From positions 1-10,246 of the forward strand of contig CADBPB010000103.1 in assembly GCA_902796525.1 (NCBI GenBank): a DNA stretch of 10,246 nt, read 5' to 3'. The position numbers and the translations under genes were made by a program. The DNA is from an uncultured Erysipelotrichaceae bacterium (GTDB lineage Bacteria; Bacillota_I; Bacilli_A; Erysipelotrichales; Erysipelotrichaceae). Positions 1-6,384 of this stretch are shown here, piece after piece; within the stretch, counting starts at the first letter, position 1; every line of letters starts with the position of its first letter. The notes beneath the pieces are model-generated. The model saw nothing but the letters and a program-made list of their open reading frames with translations. It was not told the origin of the DNA and ran no database searches.

Positions 1-603
1 AACCAGTTCTGGACCCGTTTCGACCGCAAGACGGAAGAGATCGAAACATTAAAAAAGAAAGAGATCGATGACCTTCTAAGCTATCTCTGGGATCTCGATG
101 TGAATGTCATCACGTATAAGAACGGCTACGACTGCGTCCTGGCAAAACGGATGGACTGGCTGCTGGAAGCGTCCCAGAAGCGCAACAAGTCCAACGTTCA
201 GCTGACCGACAAAGAAACGATACGCAATACCGAGACCTGCAAACTGGAGATCCGTTATGATGAGGCGCATGAAGAAGAACTGATGAAGATCGTCAACGCC
301 CATGCCAATCCGTTATATACGCATGTCAAGACTTTTACCGGTACCCTGGAGTTCATGAAGCCGGGGATCGACAAAGGCAGAGCAGTCAGAGTCATCTGCG
401 AAAGGCTGCAGATCCCGTTAAGCAAGGTCGTTGCCTGCGGCGATATGGATAACGATACGGAAATGATTCGGACAGCCGGCATCGGAATATGCATGCGCAA
501 CGGCTGCAAAGCTTCGAAAGAGGCTGCCGACTACGTCACCGAAGAAGATGTCAGTCACGACGGTCTGGGAAAATTCTTCTATCAACATCTGTTCAAAGAA
601 TAA
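1..603 (+). CDS. Cof-type HAD-family hydrolase, C-terminal part (5' end outside window)
   Basis: This frame is open from the first base, so the gene begins upstream; 200 residues are visible, against roughly 260-290 for whole Cof-type proteins. Cof-type HAD enzymes are soluble cytoplasmic phosphatases, usually acting on sugar phosphates, FMN or other small phosphoesters. The visible part holds most of the cap domain and the C-terminal core. The motif III lysine lies in PGIDKG (Lys codon 373-375). Motif IV is seen as ACGDMDNDTEM (around 433-465), where the acidic pair binds Mg2+. A typical Cof tail with GIGICMRNG and a DGLGKFF ending follows. The internal ATG at 100 is not a credible start because the upstream residues continue the cap domain. 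The motif I aspartates lie upstream and cannot be checked. The substrate cannot be named. Family assignment is firm. Confidence 0.9.
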   Translation, partial: NQFWTRFDRKTEEIETLKKKEIDDLLSYLWDLDVNVITYKNGYDCVLAKRMDWLLEASQKRNKSNVQLTDKETIRNTETCKLEIRYDEAHEEELMKIVNAHANPLYTHVKTFTGTLEFMKPGIDKGRAVRVICERLQIPLSKVVACGDMDNDTEMIRTAGIGICMRNGCKASKEAADYVTEEDVSHDGLGKFFYQHLFKE

Positions 604-616
604 ACAGATGTTTTTT
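584..616 (+). terminator. Rho-independent terminator overlapping the HAD stop codon
   Basis: A perfect 10-bp stem pairs AACATCTGTT (584-593) with AACAGATGTT (603-612). The loop is 9 bases and a run of T ends at 616. The left arm lies inside the last codons and the stop codon is in the loop, so the terminator is embedded in the gene end. Confidence 0.8.
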
Positions 617-619
617 ATA

Positions 620-648
620 TTGAAGTCGGTGTTTCTTTAACTTAATAT
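620..648 (+). promoter_or_regulatory. Predicted sigma-A promoter for the PASTA lipoprotein gene
   Basis: TTGAAG (620-625) and TAATAT (643-648) are separated by exactly 17 bases, a good match to the vegetative consensus. It sits just after the upstream terminator. Transcription would start near 655, giving an unusually short leader of about 11 bases before the ATG at 666. Confidence 0.55.
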
Positions 649-654
649 TGTTTT

Positions 655-659
655 GGGGG
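655..659 (+). promoter_or_regulatory. Ribosome binding site that sets the lipoprotein start at 666
   Basis: GGGGG lies 6 bases before ATG 666. An in-frame TTG at 648 would add six residues (FWGLI after the first) ahead of a classic MKK signal peptide and has no site upstream of it, so 666 is preferred. Confidence 0.6.
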
Positions 660-665
660 CTTATT

Positions 666-2222
666 ATGAAAAAAATATTTATATTATTAATGGCATTGCT
701 GATGTTCAGTGCCTGTTCACAAGAGAAGGCTGGAACATCGGTTGTCGTCGAGGAATTCGTCGGACGCAACGTGCAGGATCTCTATGAGTGGTGCGGCACG
801 ATTTCCGATGACTATTCCTGCGAAATCACCTATGAAGATAACAGCGAGTATGAAAAGGATATCGTCTTCGAACAGTCGGTCAAAGCCGGCAAGAAACTGA
901 AGGAAGACATCCATTTCAAGGTATCCAACGGCAATTCCACAGAGATCGTTCTTCCATTCATCACCAAAGGCGTCACCAAAGCGGATATCGAAGAATGGAA
1001 AGAAGCGACGGGTCTGAAATCGCTGGAATTCATCTACGAAGAAAATGAAGAGATCGAAAAGAACCATGTCATCCGCATGGAACCGGAATCTCATGTCACG
1101 AAGGATACGCCGGTGAAGGTCTACCTTTCTTCCGGTCCTGCTGCTCCGGTACAGACGACGATCGAAGTCAAGTTCGGCGATTTCATCGGTCTGACGGTCG
1201 AAGAATTCGAACAGAAAGCGAAAGAGCTTGGTCTGAAGCCGAATCATCAGGAAAAGAGAGACAGATTCAATGCGGATGTCAAGTTCGGCAATATCGCATG
1301 GCACGGTAGCGGCATCTATGAAAAGGACGAAGTATTCAATTACGGCGTGTGCATCAATGCGATCATCGTCAATCCGAGCGAATATGTCGGCAAGACGGAA
1401 GAAGAGTTCATCAAGATCGCCAAGAACCTGCATCTGACGCCGAAGCACATCAGCGGCAGAGATACCTATTCCGCCAGCATCGATAAGGGCGATATCGTAT
1501 CTCATGGCAACGGCGTATATGTTGAAGATGAAGAATTCAAGTACGGTCTGTCTTATGGCCCGGCAGTCGTGACGCAGGGCTATGAAGGAGCGAACGAGTC
1601 CGCATTCCTGGATTATCTGAAGATGCTGACGCTGAAAGACGACCGCAAGACCAGCTATTCCGAAACGGTTCCTGCCGGCAAGATCATTTCCTACTACTAT
1701 GGCAAATATTCGACCGGCGACTGTGTGACTTACTATGTCTCGCTCGGTCCGGAGACGCTGACGATCAACGTCCCGGATTTCTCGGGCAAGGATGAAGATG
1801 AACTGCTGAAGTTCTTCTCGGCCAATGGCATCCTGGTCAAGTCCAGGACCGAGGAACAGTCCCTGCTGCCGAAGGGCAAGGTCATTTCCAACGATCACGG
1901 GGAGATGAAGGCGGGTACGAAGGCCGCATATAAGGTCTCGACCGGTCCGGCTGTCAAGGAACAGGCGATCATCGAAGCGTTTGCGACCGTACGCGATTCC
2001 GTTTCGGCTGAAGGCGATTACGAACGCGCAAGCTTCCAGATGCACCGTTATCTGTTCGGCAGAGGTTTCATGAATTACGAGATCATTCCGGTCGTCTATG
2101 GCGATTATGAGCCTGGCATCCTGCTGTCGATCACGATCAACGGCGAACCGCTCCAGGATTATCCGGTCAGCGTACCGATCGATGCCGAGATCGTCTGCCG
2201 CATGTCAGCGAATATCGACTGA
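666..2222 (+). CDS. PASTA-repeat lipoprotein
   Basis: The protein has 518 residues. It begins with a lipoprotein signal peptide (MKK, hydrophobic stretch to residue 16) and a lipobox-like FSAC with Cys17 as the likely lipidated residue, so it should be anchored on the outer face of the membrane. About six PASTA-like modules follow, roughly at residues 27-88, 92-158, 165-232, 234-299, 302-362 and 366-428; most end in a (S/Y)xGP-type strand. Modules 3 and 4 are close tandem copies, sharing EEF, AK, RD, HGxGxY, DExF and YG. Residues 433-518 form a distinct non-repeat tail. PASTA modules are known from penicillin-binding proteins and Ser/Thr kinases, where they bind peptidoglycan fragments or act as spacers. 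No kinase or transpeptidase domain is present, so a wall-binding or adaptor role is inference. It is transcribed alone between two terminators. Confidence 0.85.
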   Translation: MKKIFILLMALLMFSACSQEKAGTSVVVEEFVGRNVQDLYEWCGTISDDYSCEITYEDNSEYEKDIVFEQSVKAGKKLKEDIHFKVSNGNSTEIVLPFITKGVTKADIEEWKEATGLKSLEFIYEENEEIEKNHVIRMEPESHVTKDTPVKVYLSSGPAAPVQTTIEVKFGDFIGLTVEEFEQKAKELGLKPNHQEKRDRFNADVKFGNIAWHGSGIYEKDEVFNYGVCINAIIVNPSEYVGKTEEEFIKIAKNLHLTPKHISGRDTYSASIDKGDIVSHGNGVYVEDEEFKYGLSYGPAVVTQGYEGANESAFLDYLKMLTLKDDRKTSYSETVPAGKIISYYYGKYSTGDCVTYYVSLGPETLTINVPDFSGKDEDELLKFFSANGILVKSRTEEQSLLPKGKVISNDHGEMKAGTKAAYKVSTGPAVKEQAIIEAFATVRDSVSAEGDYERASFQMHRYLFGRGFMNYEIIPVVYGDYEPGILLSITINGEPLQDYPVSVPIDAEIVCRMSANID

Positions 2223-2243
2223 TCATCAAAAACGATACGAATA

Positions 2244-2274
2244 AAACAAAAGCACCTAGACGGTGCTTTTGTTT
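2244..2274. terminator. Bidirectional terminator between convergent genes
   Basis: A perfect 13-bp stem pairs AAACAAAAGCACC (2244-2256) with GGTGCTTTTGTTT (2262-2274) around a 5-base loop. The A-rich left and T-rich right flanks supply a U-tract on either strand. It therefore serves both the lipoprotein gene and the convergent regulator gene, whose stop is at 2308. Confidence 0.9.
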
Positions 2275-2307
2275 ATGTCTATATGCAGTCCATAGTGACA
2301 GGAAGTC

Positions 2308-4212
2308 TTATGTGATCTTCTTTGAAAGGATATCGATGAACTCCTGTGCGGACGCCGTTCTGATGATCTCGTTGAAGTTGTCCGGATCGATCAGGATCAT
2401 ACTGATGGGTTCGAAGAGTTCGTTGAACAGATAGCGGTCGTTCCGGTTGAAGCATAGCATCATCACCAGTTTCACTTCGGTTTCGTCCCATTCGACCGGA
2501 GTCTTGCAGATACGGACGTTGATGCCGGTCTTTTTCTCATGCATCTTCATCGCGTGAGGGATGGCAAACGCATCGAAAGCAACCGAGGAGATGGAATCCC
2601 GTTCGATGATTTCCGATTCGAAAGCGTCACCGACATAACCTAGCTCTTTGAGCTGTTCCGCCATCTGGTGGATGGTCTCTTCCTTGCTGAAAGAAACATC
2701 GCAGACTTCAAATAGTTCTTCTTTGATCAAAGCGGAAAGATGCTCGCGGAAGGTTTCCTGTTTCTTTTTCTTGCGGATCTCCGAGATCTTGTTTTTGATC
2801 AGCTCCAGATCGGCCTCTTTGATGATGGGAGAGACTTCCACGAACGGGATCCCGGTCTTGCGGTCGCTGGATAAAGTGGAAATGATCAGATCGCTCTGCA
2901 CCTTGTCCAGTTCTTCTTCCTGAGTCAGGATATCGGTGATGATCAGTTCCTCGCCAAGCCGCTTGCCGATAGCGTCGGAAAGCCGGTTGTTCAGGTTGTA
3001 GTAGCCGGGACAGAAAATGACCGCCAGCAGCTTGTTGCTTAAGGAACTCTGCAGTTCCAGGGCTCCGCCGATATGGAAGGCGATATAGGCGATCTCGTCA
3101 TCATTCAGGTTGATCCCGGTTCGTTCCCGGATGATGCGGGCGGAATTGACGGCGGCATCATAGATCAGCGGGCAGTTCTGTTTGATCGAAGCGGTCAGCG
3201 GATTCTTGGAGAAGTAGCCGCTGCTGGAACGGATCAGCAGATTCTTGATGTGCAGACAGAAGCGGACGAAGAACTCTGGCTGGGACAGATCGATGTAGAA
3301 ATAGGAAGCGAAATCTCTGACGATGTCATCGGCCAGCTGGTAGATCTCTTCGCCGACATATTGGCGGACATTGTCGACCGTGATCGTTTCATAATCCAGG
3401 TTGGATGCCCTGGACAATATCAGCATCGTGAATTCGGCGACTTCCGTTTCATTGAAGCTCACATTGAACTTTTCTTCGAAACGGCGGATGATGTCGTGAG
3501 CAAGTTCGTATTCATGGGAACGCACGACCGGCGGGATCTCTCCGGTTTCGGTGGCCGCATAGCCGTTGCGTATCCTGTCGATCGTGATCGAAGAATGGAG
3601 GATCAGATTTTCCAGAGAATAGTCGTTGATAAAGAAACGATGCTTCTCGAATTCTTCCTGGATCGTGTTCTTGATAAACATGACGTCGATGCCTTCGAAA
3701 CTGGAAGACATCTTTTCATAGTTGACGAAATTGTTGCGGGATTCGGAATAGAGCAGCGTGCTTAAAAGCTTGCGCTTGTTTCTCTCAAGACCTGTGACGA
3801 CCAAGGTGTCATTCTGATTGACCAGCTGCAGTTCGCCCTTCTTCAGGACTTTGCGTACTTCGACCAGATCGGCTTTCAGCGTGGAGTAGGCGATAAACAT
3901 CTCGTCGCACAGGTCATAGGCGTTGATCATGCCGCGCTTGATGAGATTGTTGATGATGTAAGAGACCCGTTCTTCCGGCGTCTGGGGGATGGCCGACTTG
4001 GATTCGGAAAGCAGTTCTTCCGCCTTCTGTCCATCGATGGTGTAGCCCTTCTGGGAAGAAAGGATCGTATCGGGAAGCGTCTGATTGATCTCCTGGATAT
4101 AGGATTTGACGGAACGGGGCGAAACATTCAGATGATTGGCCAGTGACGATGAAGTCATTGGCGAATCTGCCTGTTTCAGGGTCCTGATGAGCTGCAGAAG
4201 CTGATTTTTCAT
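2308..4212 (-). CDS. LicR/MtlR-type PRD transcriptional activator with PTS IIB-like and IIA domains
   Basis: The protein has 634 residues, the usual size for multidomain PTS-controlled activators. In order: an N-terminal HTH (residues 3-60, with SSSLANHLNVSPRSVKSYI as the helix pair); a second Mga-like HTH (about 80-145); PRD1 (about 170-285); PRD2 (about 290-395); an EIIB-like domain (about 396-480, candidate Cys401 in FCPGYYN); and a mannitol/fructose-type EIIA domain (about 488-632, active His553 in AIPHA). Candidate phosphorylated residues in the PRDs are His206, His321 and His380. The second His position of PRD1 is Leu264. In this family phosphorylation by HPr and by the cognate IIB sets activity, so it should be a cytoplasmic DNA-binding sensor of PTS flux. 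It is divergent from the PTS operon and most likely activates it. The start codon at 4212 has no clear Shine-Dalgarno site. Confidence 0.93.
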   Translation of the reverse strand: MKNQLLQLIRTLKQADSPMTSSSLANHLNVSPRSVKSYIQEINQTLPDTILSSQKGYTIDGQKAEELLSESKSAIPQTPEERVSYIINNLIKRGMINAYDLCDEMFIAYSTLKADLVEVRKVLKKGELQLVNQNDTLVVTGLERNKRKLLSTLLYSESRNNFVNYEKMSSSFEGIDVMFIKNTIQEEFEKHRFFINDYSLENLILHSSITIDRIRNGYAATETGEIPPVVRSHEYELAHDIIRRFEEKFNVSFNETEVAEFTMLILSRASNLDYETITVDNVRQYVGEEIYQLADDIVRDFASYFYIDLSQPEFFVRFCLHIKNLLIRSSSGYFSKNPLTASIKQNCPLIYDAAVNSARIIRERTGINLNDDEIAYIAFHIGGALELQSSLSNKLLAVIFCPGYYNLNNRLSDAIGKRLGEELIITDILTQEEELDKVQSDLIISTLSSDRKTGIPFVEVSPIIKEADLELIKNKISEIRKKKKQETFREHLSALIKEELFEVCDVSFSKEETIHQMAEQLKELGYVGDAFESEIIERDSISSVAFDAFAIPHAMKMHEKKTGINVRICKTPVEWDETEVKLVMMLCFNRNDRYLFNELFEPISMILIDPDNFNEIIRTASAQEFIDILSKKIT

Positions 4213-4230
4213 ACTTTTATTATAAAGTAT
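4211..4230. promoter_or_regulatory. Candidate operator: inverted repeat over the regulator's -10 box
   Basis: ATACTTT (4211-4217) and AAAGTAT (4224-4230) form 7-base inverted arms around TATTAT. The element covers the minus-strand -10 hexamer and reaches the regulator's start codon, so a bound protein would block that promoter. Assignment as an operator is inference from position and symmetry. Confidence 0.4.
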
Positions 4231-4248
4231 CCGTCAGTACTTTTTCAC
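4219..4248 (-). promoter_or_regulatory. Predicted promoter of the regulator gene, likely leaderless
   Basis: On the minus strand TATAAT (4224-4219) is preceded at 18 bases by GTGAAA (4248-4243), a 4/6 match to the -35 consensus. The expected transcription start falls at about 4212-4213, that is at the A of the start codon, so the mRNA may lack a leader. Confidence 0.5.
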
Positions 4249-4280
4249 TCCCATGGGGCAAAAGAATGGACGAGAATCGA

Positions 4281-4306
4281 TATTATAGAAAATAAAATAA
4301 AAGTAT
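4281..4306 (+). promoter_or_regulatory. Weak promoter region and SD-less start of the PTS operon
   Basis: Two -10-like hexamers are present, TATTAT (4281-4286) and TAAAAT (4293-4298), with no recognisable -35 at the right distance. That fits a promoter needing an activator. No Shine-Dalgarno site precedes ATG 4305. The stretch ending in AATAAAAGTATG is the exact mirror of the one before the regulator's start. Confidence 0.4.
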
Positions 4307-4640
4307 GGATAGAAAACTGAATGTCTTGCTGGTATGCGGCGCAGGCGCTTCTTCGAGCTTCATGGCGGCCAAAATGCGGGTCGCAGCGAAGAACCGGGAG
4401 ATCGATCTGAATGTGAAAGCCAGATCGGAAAGCGAAGTCGTCAATTTCATCGACGACTGCGACGCGATCATGATCGGTCCGCATCTGTCGGTCTGGTTCG
4501 ATGATATGAAAAAACGCTATGGCGAAGACTGTGCCGTGATCCTGATGAAAAAGGAGTACTACAGCAAGCTGGATGGCGATAAGGCGATCGATCATCTGCT
4601 GCAGGAATTGCGTTTGCACGATGAGGGTGCAAAACAGTAG
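4305..4640 (+). CDS. PTS lactose/cellobiose-type EIIB component (first copy)
   Basis: This 111-residue cytoplasmic protein has the size and fold signature of a free-standing lactose/cellobiose IIB. A beta strand leads into the phosphorylation loop VCGAGASSS, with Cys11 as the phosphocysteine that receives phosphate from IIA and passes it to the sugar held by IIC. MIGPHL (about residues 62-67) and LDGDKAIDHLL near the C-terminus are also shared with the neighbouring IIB. By eye about half of the aligned positions are identical to that second copy (4703-5017), so it is an old tandem duplicate. It is the first gene of the operon, lacks a Shine-Dalgarno site, and uses CGG arginine codons that are absent from the second copy. 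This hints at lower translation. It could serve transport or mainly signal to the divergent regulator; the sequence does not decide. Confidence 0.9.
   Translation: MDRKLNVLLVCGAGASSSFMAAKMRVAAKNREIDLNVKARSESEVVNFIDDCDAIMIGPHLSVWFDDMKKRYGEDCAVILMKKEYYSKLDGDKAIDHLLQELRLHDEGAKQ
4613..4633 (+). other. Hairpin at the 3' end of the first IIB gene
   Basis: TTTGCAC (4613-4619) pairs with GTGCAAA (4627-4633) around a 7-base loop, just before the stop codon at 4638. No T-run follows, so it is not a standard terminator. It may mark an RNA processing or stability site. Confidence 0.35.
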
Positions 4641-4661
4641 AGGAAAACGATAGCGGAGAAA

Positions 4662-4670
4662 TGAAATAAT
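4662..4670 (+). promoter_or_regulatory. Possible extended -10 internal promoter ahead of the second IIB gene
   Basis: TGAAATAAT matches the extended -10 pattern (TGN followed by a 5/6 TATAAT match). There is no good -35. A start near 4677 would give a short leader bearing the strong AGGAGG (4688-4693). The imperfect palindrome ATACAAGTGTAT (4669-4680) overlaps it. Confidence 0.25.
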
Positions 4671-4702
4671 ACAAGTGTATCCAAAATAGGAGGTATATTC
4701 TA

Positions 4703-5017
4703 ATGACTAAACATAACGTATTACTCGTCTGCGGTACCGGCGCTTCTTCCGGTTTCATGGCTGCCAACATCCGTAAGGCTGCTGCTGCCAGAGGCATGGA
4801 AATCACGGTCAACGCAAGAAGCGAAGCGACGGTCGAAGACTATGTCGAAGAAATCGACTGCCTGCTGATCGGACCGCATCTCGCTGCTCTGAAAGAAGAA
4901 ATGGAAGAGCGTTGCGAAGGCTACCCGATCAAGGTTGCCGTTATCGATAAAGATGCCTACGCCCGTCTGAACGGCGACAAGGCGCTTGATCAGCTCTTGG
5001 CTTTATTTGAAGAGTAA
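4703..5017 (+). CDS. PTS lactose/cellobiose-type EIIB component (second copy)
   Basis: This 104-residue cytoplasmic IIB has the phosphorylation loop VCGTGASSG with Cys10 as the phosphocysteine, LIGPHL (about residues 56-61) and LNGDKALDQLL near the end. It is a paralog of the IIB directly upstream, 62 bases away. Its translation signals are strong: AGGAGG at 4688-4693 stands 9 bases before the ATG. Arginine is coded by CGT and AGA only, alanine often by GCT, as in the IIC gene that follows. It is therefore the likely bulk phosphate carrier to the sugar in this system. The gene is followed by IIC after 46 bases, and a hairpin overlaps its stop codon. Confidence 0.92.
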   Translation: MTKHNVLLVCGTGASSGFMAANIRKAAAARGMEITVNARSEATVEDYVEEIDCLLIGPHLAALKEEMEERCEGYPIKVAVIDKDAYARLNGDKALDQLLALFEE

Positions 5018-5032
5018 TCTTCTGAAATAAAG
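5001..5032 (+). other. Intercistronic hairpin with a GUAA loop containing the IIB2 stop codon
   Basis: An outer 8-bp stem (5001-5008 with 5025-5032) and an inner 5-bp stem (5009-5013 with 5018-5022), joined by a 2-base bulge at 5023-5024, are closed by GUAA at 5014-5017. The UAA stop is within that GNRA-type tetraloop. No T-run follows, so it is probably a stability or processing element. Confidence 0.5.
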
Positions 5033-5063
5033 AATATTCCAAAAAGAAAGGGGAATAACTGAC

Positions 5064-6299
5064 ATGAAAGGATTTATGAACTGGTTGGAGAACTCGTTTG
5101 CTCCAAAACTGCAGAAAGTTACCAATCTGACTTGGATCGTTGTTATCAAGGATTCCATCTTACAGATTCTGCCATTCATTTTGGCTGGTTCGCTGTTCTG
5201 CTGCCTCGCAATTCTTAACGGCAGTTTCTGGACACCGTTCGGCTGGACGATGTCAAAGATTTCGCTGATGATTGCGTTCTTAGTTCCATTTAACTACTGT
5301 GAAAAGAAGAGATTCAGAAAACAGCGTATCTTAGCCGGTATCTGCGGCCTGTTGCTGTTCATGATCTTCGTTGAACCGGAAGTCGTCGCTTCTGGTGCCG
5401 CTACTCAGGGCGTTGGCCTCTATGGCGCAGCCGGTCTGTTCGTAGCTATGATCGCCGGTATCATTTCCGGTCTGGTCTTCGGCGCATTCGCGAAGTTCTC
5501 GTTCTTCAAAGAAGATTCCGTCATTCCTGACTTCGTACGTCAGTGGTTCGACGCTTTGCTGCCGATCATGCTGGTCGTCGCATTGGGTTGGGTCCTGGTC
5601 GACATCGTCGGTCTGGATATCGCCGGTACGATTCAGAAGATCTTCTCTCCGTTGGCTCTGATCGCCAACACGCTGCCTGGTATGATGATCGTCACTTTCT
5701 TCCAGTGCTTCATCTACTCCATGGGTATTTCCGGTTGGGTCCTGACCCCTGTTACTGACCCGGTCAAGAGACAGGCTCAGGAAGCGAACCTCGCGCTGGT
5801 TGCTGCCGGTACCGCTACTGCTCAGAACCTGTCCTTATTCACGGAAACCACGATGTACACCTGCTACATGTGGATCGGCGGCATCGGTGCTACGCTGTCC
5901 CTGGTTCTGCTGATGTGCTTCTCTAAGTCCAAAGAGCTGAACGCTTTAGGCAAAGCCTGCCTGGCTCCTGGCATCCTGAACATCAACGAACCGGTCGTCT
6001 TCGGTGCGATCGCCTGGAACCCGTATCTGATGATCCCGATGTGGATCCAGGGTCCTCTGGCTGCATTAACGACTTGGGCATTCACGAAGTGGATCCCGAT
6101 CGCAAAGATTCCGCGCATCATGTTCGAACTGTGGTACTGCCCGTATCCGATCTCAACCTGGATCTCTACGGAAGGCCATCTGATGAGTATCGTATTCGTG
6201 CTCGCTCAGTTCGCTTTACAGGCACTTGTCTGGTATCCGTTCTTCAAGGCATACGAGAAAGTCAAGGTTGCGGAAGAAGCTGCTGAAGCTGCGAAATAA
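5064..6299 (+). CDS. PTS lactose/cellobiose-type EIIC permease
   Basis: This 411-residue integral membrane protein has about ten hydrophobic segments. It is the translocating subunit that binds the sugar outside and presents it to phospho-IIB. The N-terminal amphipathic stretch, then WIVVIKDSILQILPFILAGS (24-43), is typical of the family. NINEPVVFG (306-314) is the signature region; its Glu309 corresponds to the conserved active-site glutamate of these permeases. The segment normally reading GIHG is GISG here (221-224), so the usual His is a Ser. Length is slightly below the usual 430-450. A ribosome site GAAAGGGG (5046-5053) precedes the ATG. Codons favour GCT, GGT and CGT, suggesting strong expression. 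Cellobiose or another beta-linked glucoside is the default expected substrate; the altered motif makes this uncertain. Confidence 0.92.
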   Translation: MKGFMNWLENSFAPKLQKVTNLTWIVVIKDSILQILPFILAGSLFCCLAILNGSFWTPFGWTMSKISLMIAFLVPFNYCEKKRFRKQRILAGICGLLLFMIFVEPEVVASGAATQGVGLYGAAGLFVAMIAGIISGLVFGAFAKFSFFKEDSVIPDFVRQWFDALLPIMLVVALGWVLVDIVGLDIAGTIQKIFSPLALIANTLPGMMIVTFFQCFIYSMGISGWVLTPVTDPVKRQAQEANLALVAAGTATAQNLSLFTETTMYTCYMWIGGIGATLSLVLLMCFSKSKELNALGKACLAPGILNINEPVVFGAIAWNPYLMIPMWIQGPLAALTTWAFTKWIPIAKIPRIMFELWYCPYPISTWISTEGHLMSIVFVLAQFALQALVWYPFFKAYEKVKVAEEAAEAAK

Positions 6300-6317
6300 T
6301 ACTTAATTTATAGTTCC

Positions 6318-6331
6318 GGAAAACGCTGTCG
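6318..6331 (+). promoter_or_regulatory. cre-like site (possible CcpA binding)
   Basis: The 14 bases GGAAAACGCTGTCG match TGWAANCGNTNWCA at all defined positions except the first and last. The position between the IIC and IIA genes would allow a roadblock type of carbon repression. It overlaps the left arm of a hairpin, so the match may be incidental. Confidence 0.25.
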
Positions 6332-6358
6332 TTTGGCTCTATGTCAGCGACAGCGTTT
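6321..6358 (+). other. Intercistronic hairpin between IIC and IIA genes
   Basis: A perfect 11-bp stem pairs AAACGCTGTCG (6321-6331) with CGACAGCGTTT (6348-6358) around a 16-base loop. Only a broken T-rich stretch (TTTCTTT) follows, so it could be a partial terminator or a processing and stability element adjusting IIA and hydrolase output relative to IIC. Confidence 0.55.
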
Positions 6359-6384
6359 CTTTACCAAAAAGGAGAAACATAAAA

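Noticed and set aside
717..2045. A 442-codon open frame antisense to the PASTA lipoprotein gene
   Set aside because: It has no ribosome site or promoter, its residues are a monotonous mix rich in Ile, Asp, Arg and Phe, and it lies opposite a clearly conserved repeat protein. It is best explained by codon bias.
3073..3765. A 230-codon open frame antisense to the regulator gene
   Set aside because: It is opposite the PRD domains, has no start signals and shows the same low-information composition as the other antisense frames.
4213..4304. A sigma-54 promoter or a RAT/antiterminator hairpin for the PTS operon
   Set aside because: No TGGCAC-N5-TTGC pattern is present. The regulator has HTH DNA-binding domains rather than the RNA-binding CAT domain of BglG, and no terminator precedes the first IIB gene.
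4305..4640. Possibility that the first IIB is a decayed copy
   Set aside because: The Cys11 phosphorylation loop, the fold motifs and full length are intact and there is no frameshift, so it is treated as a functional gene.
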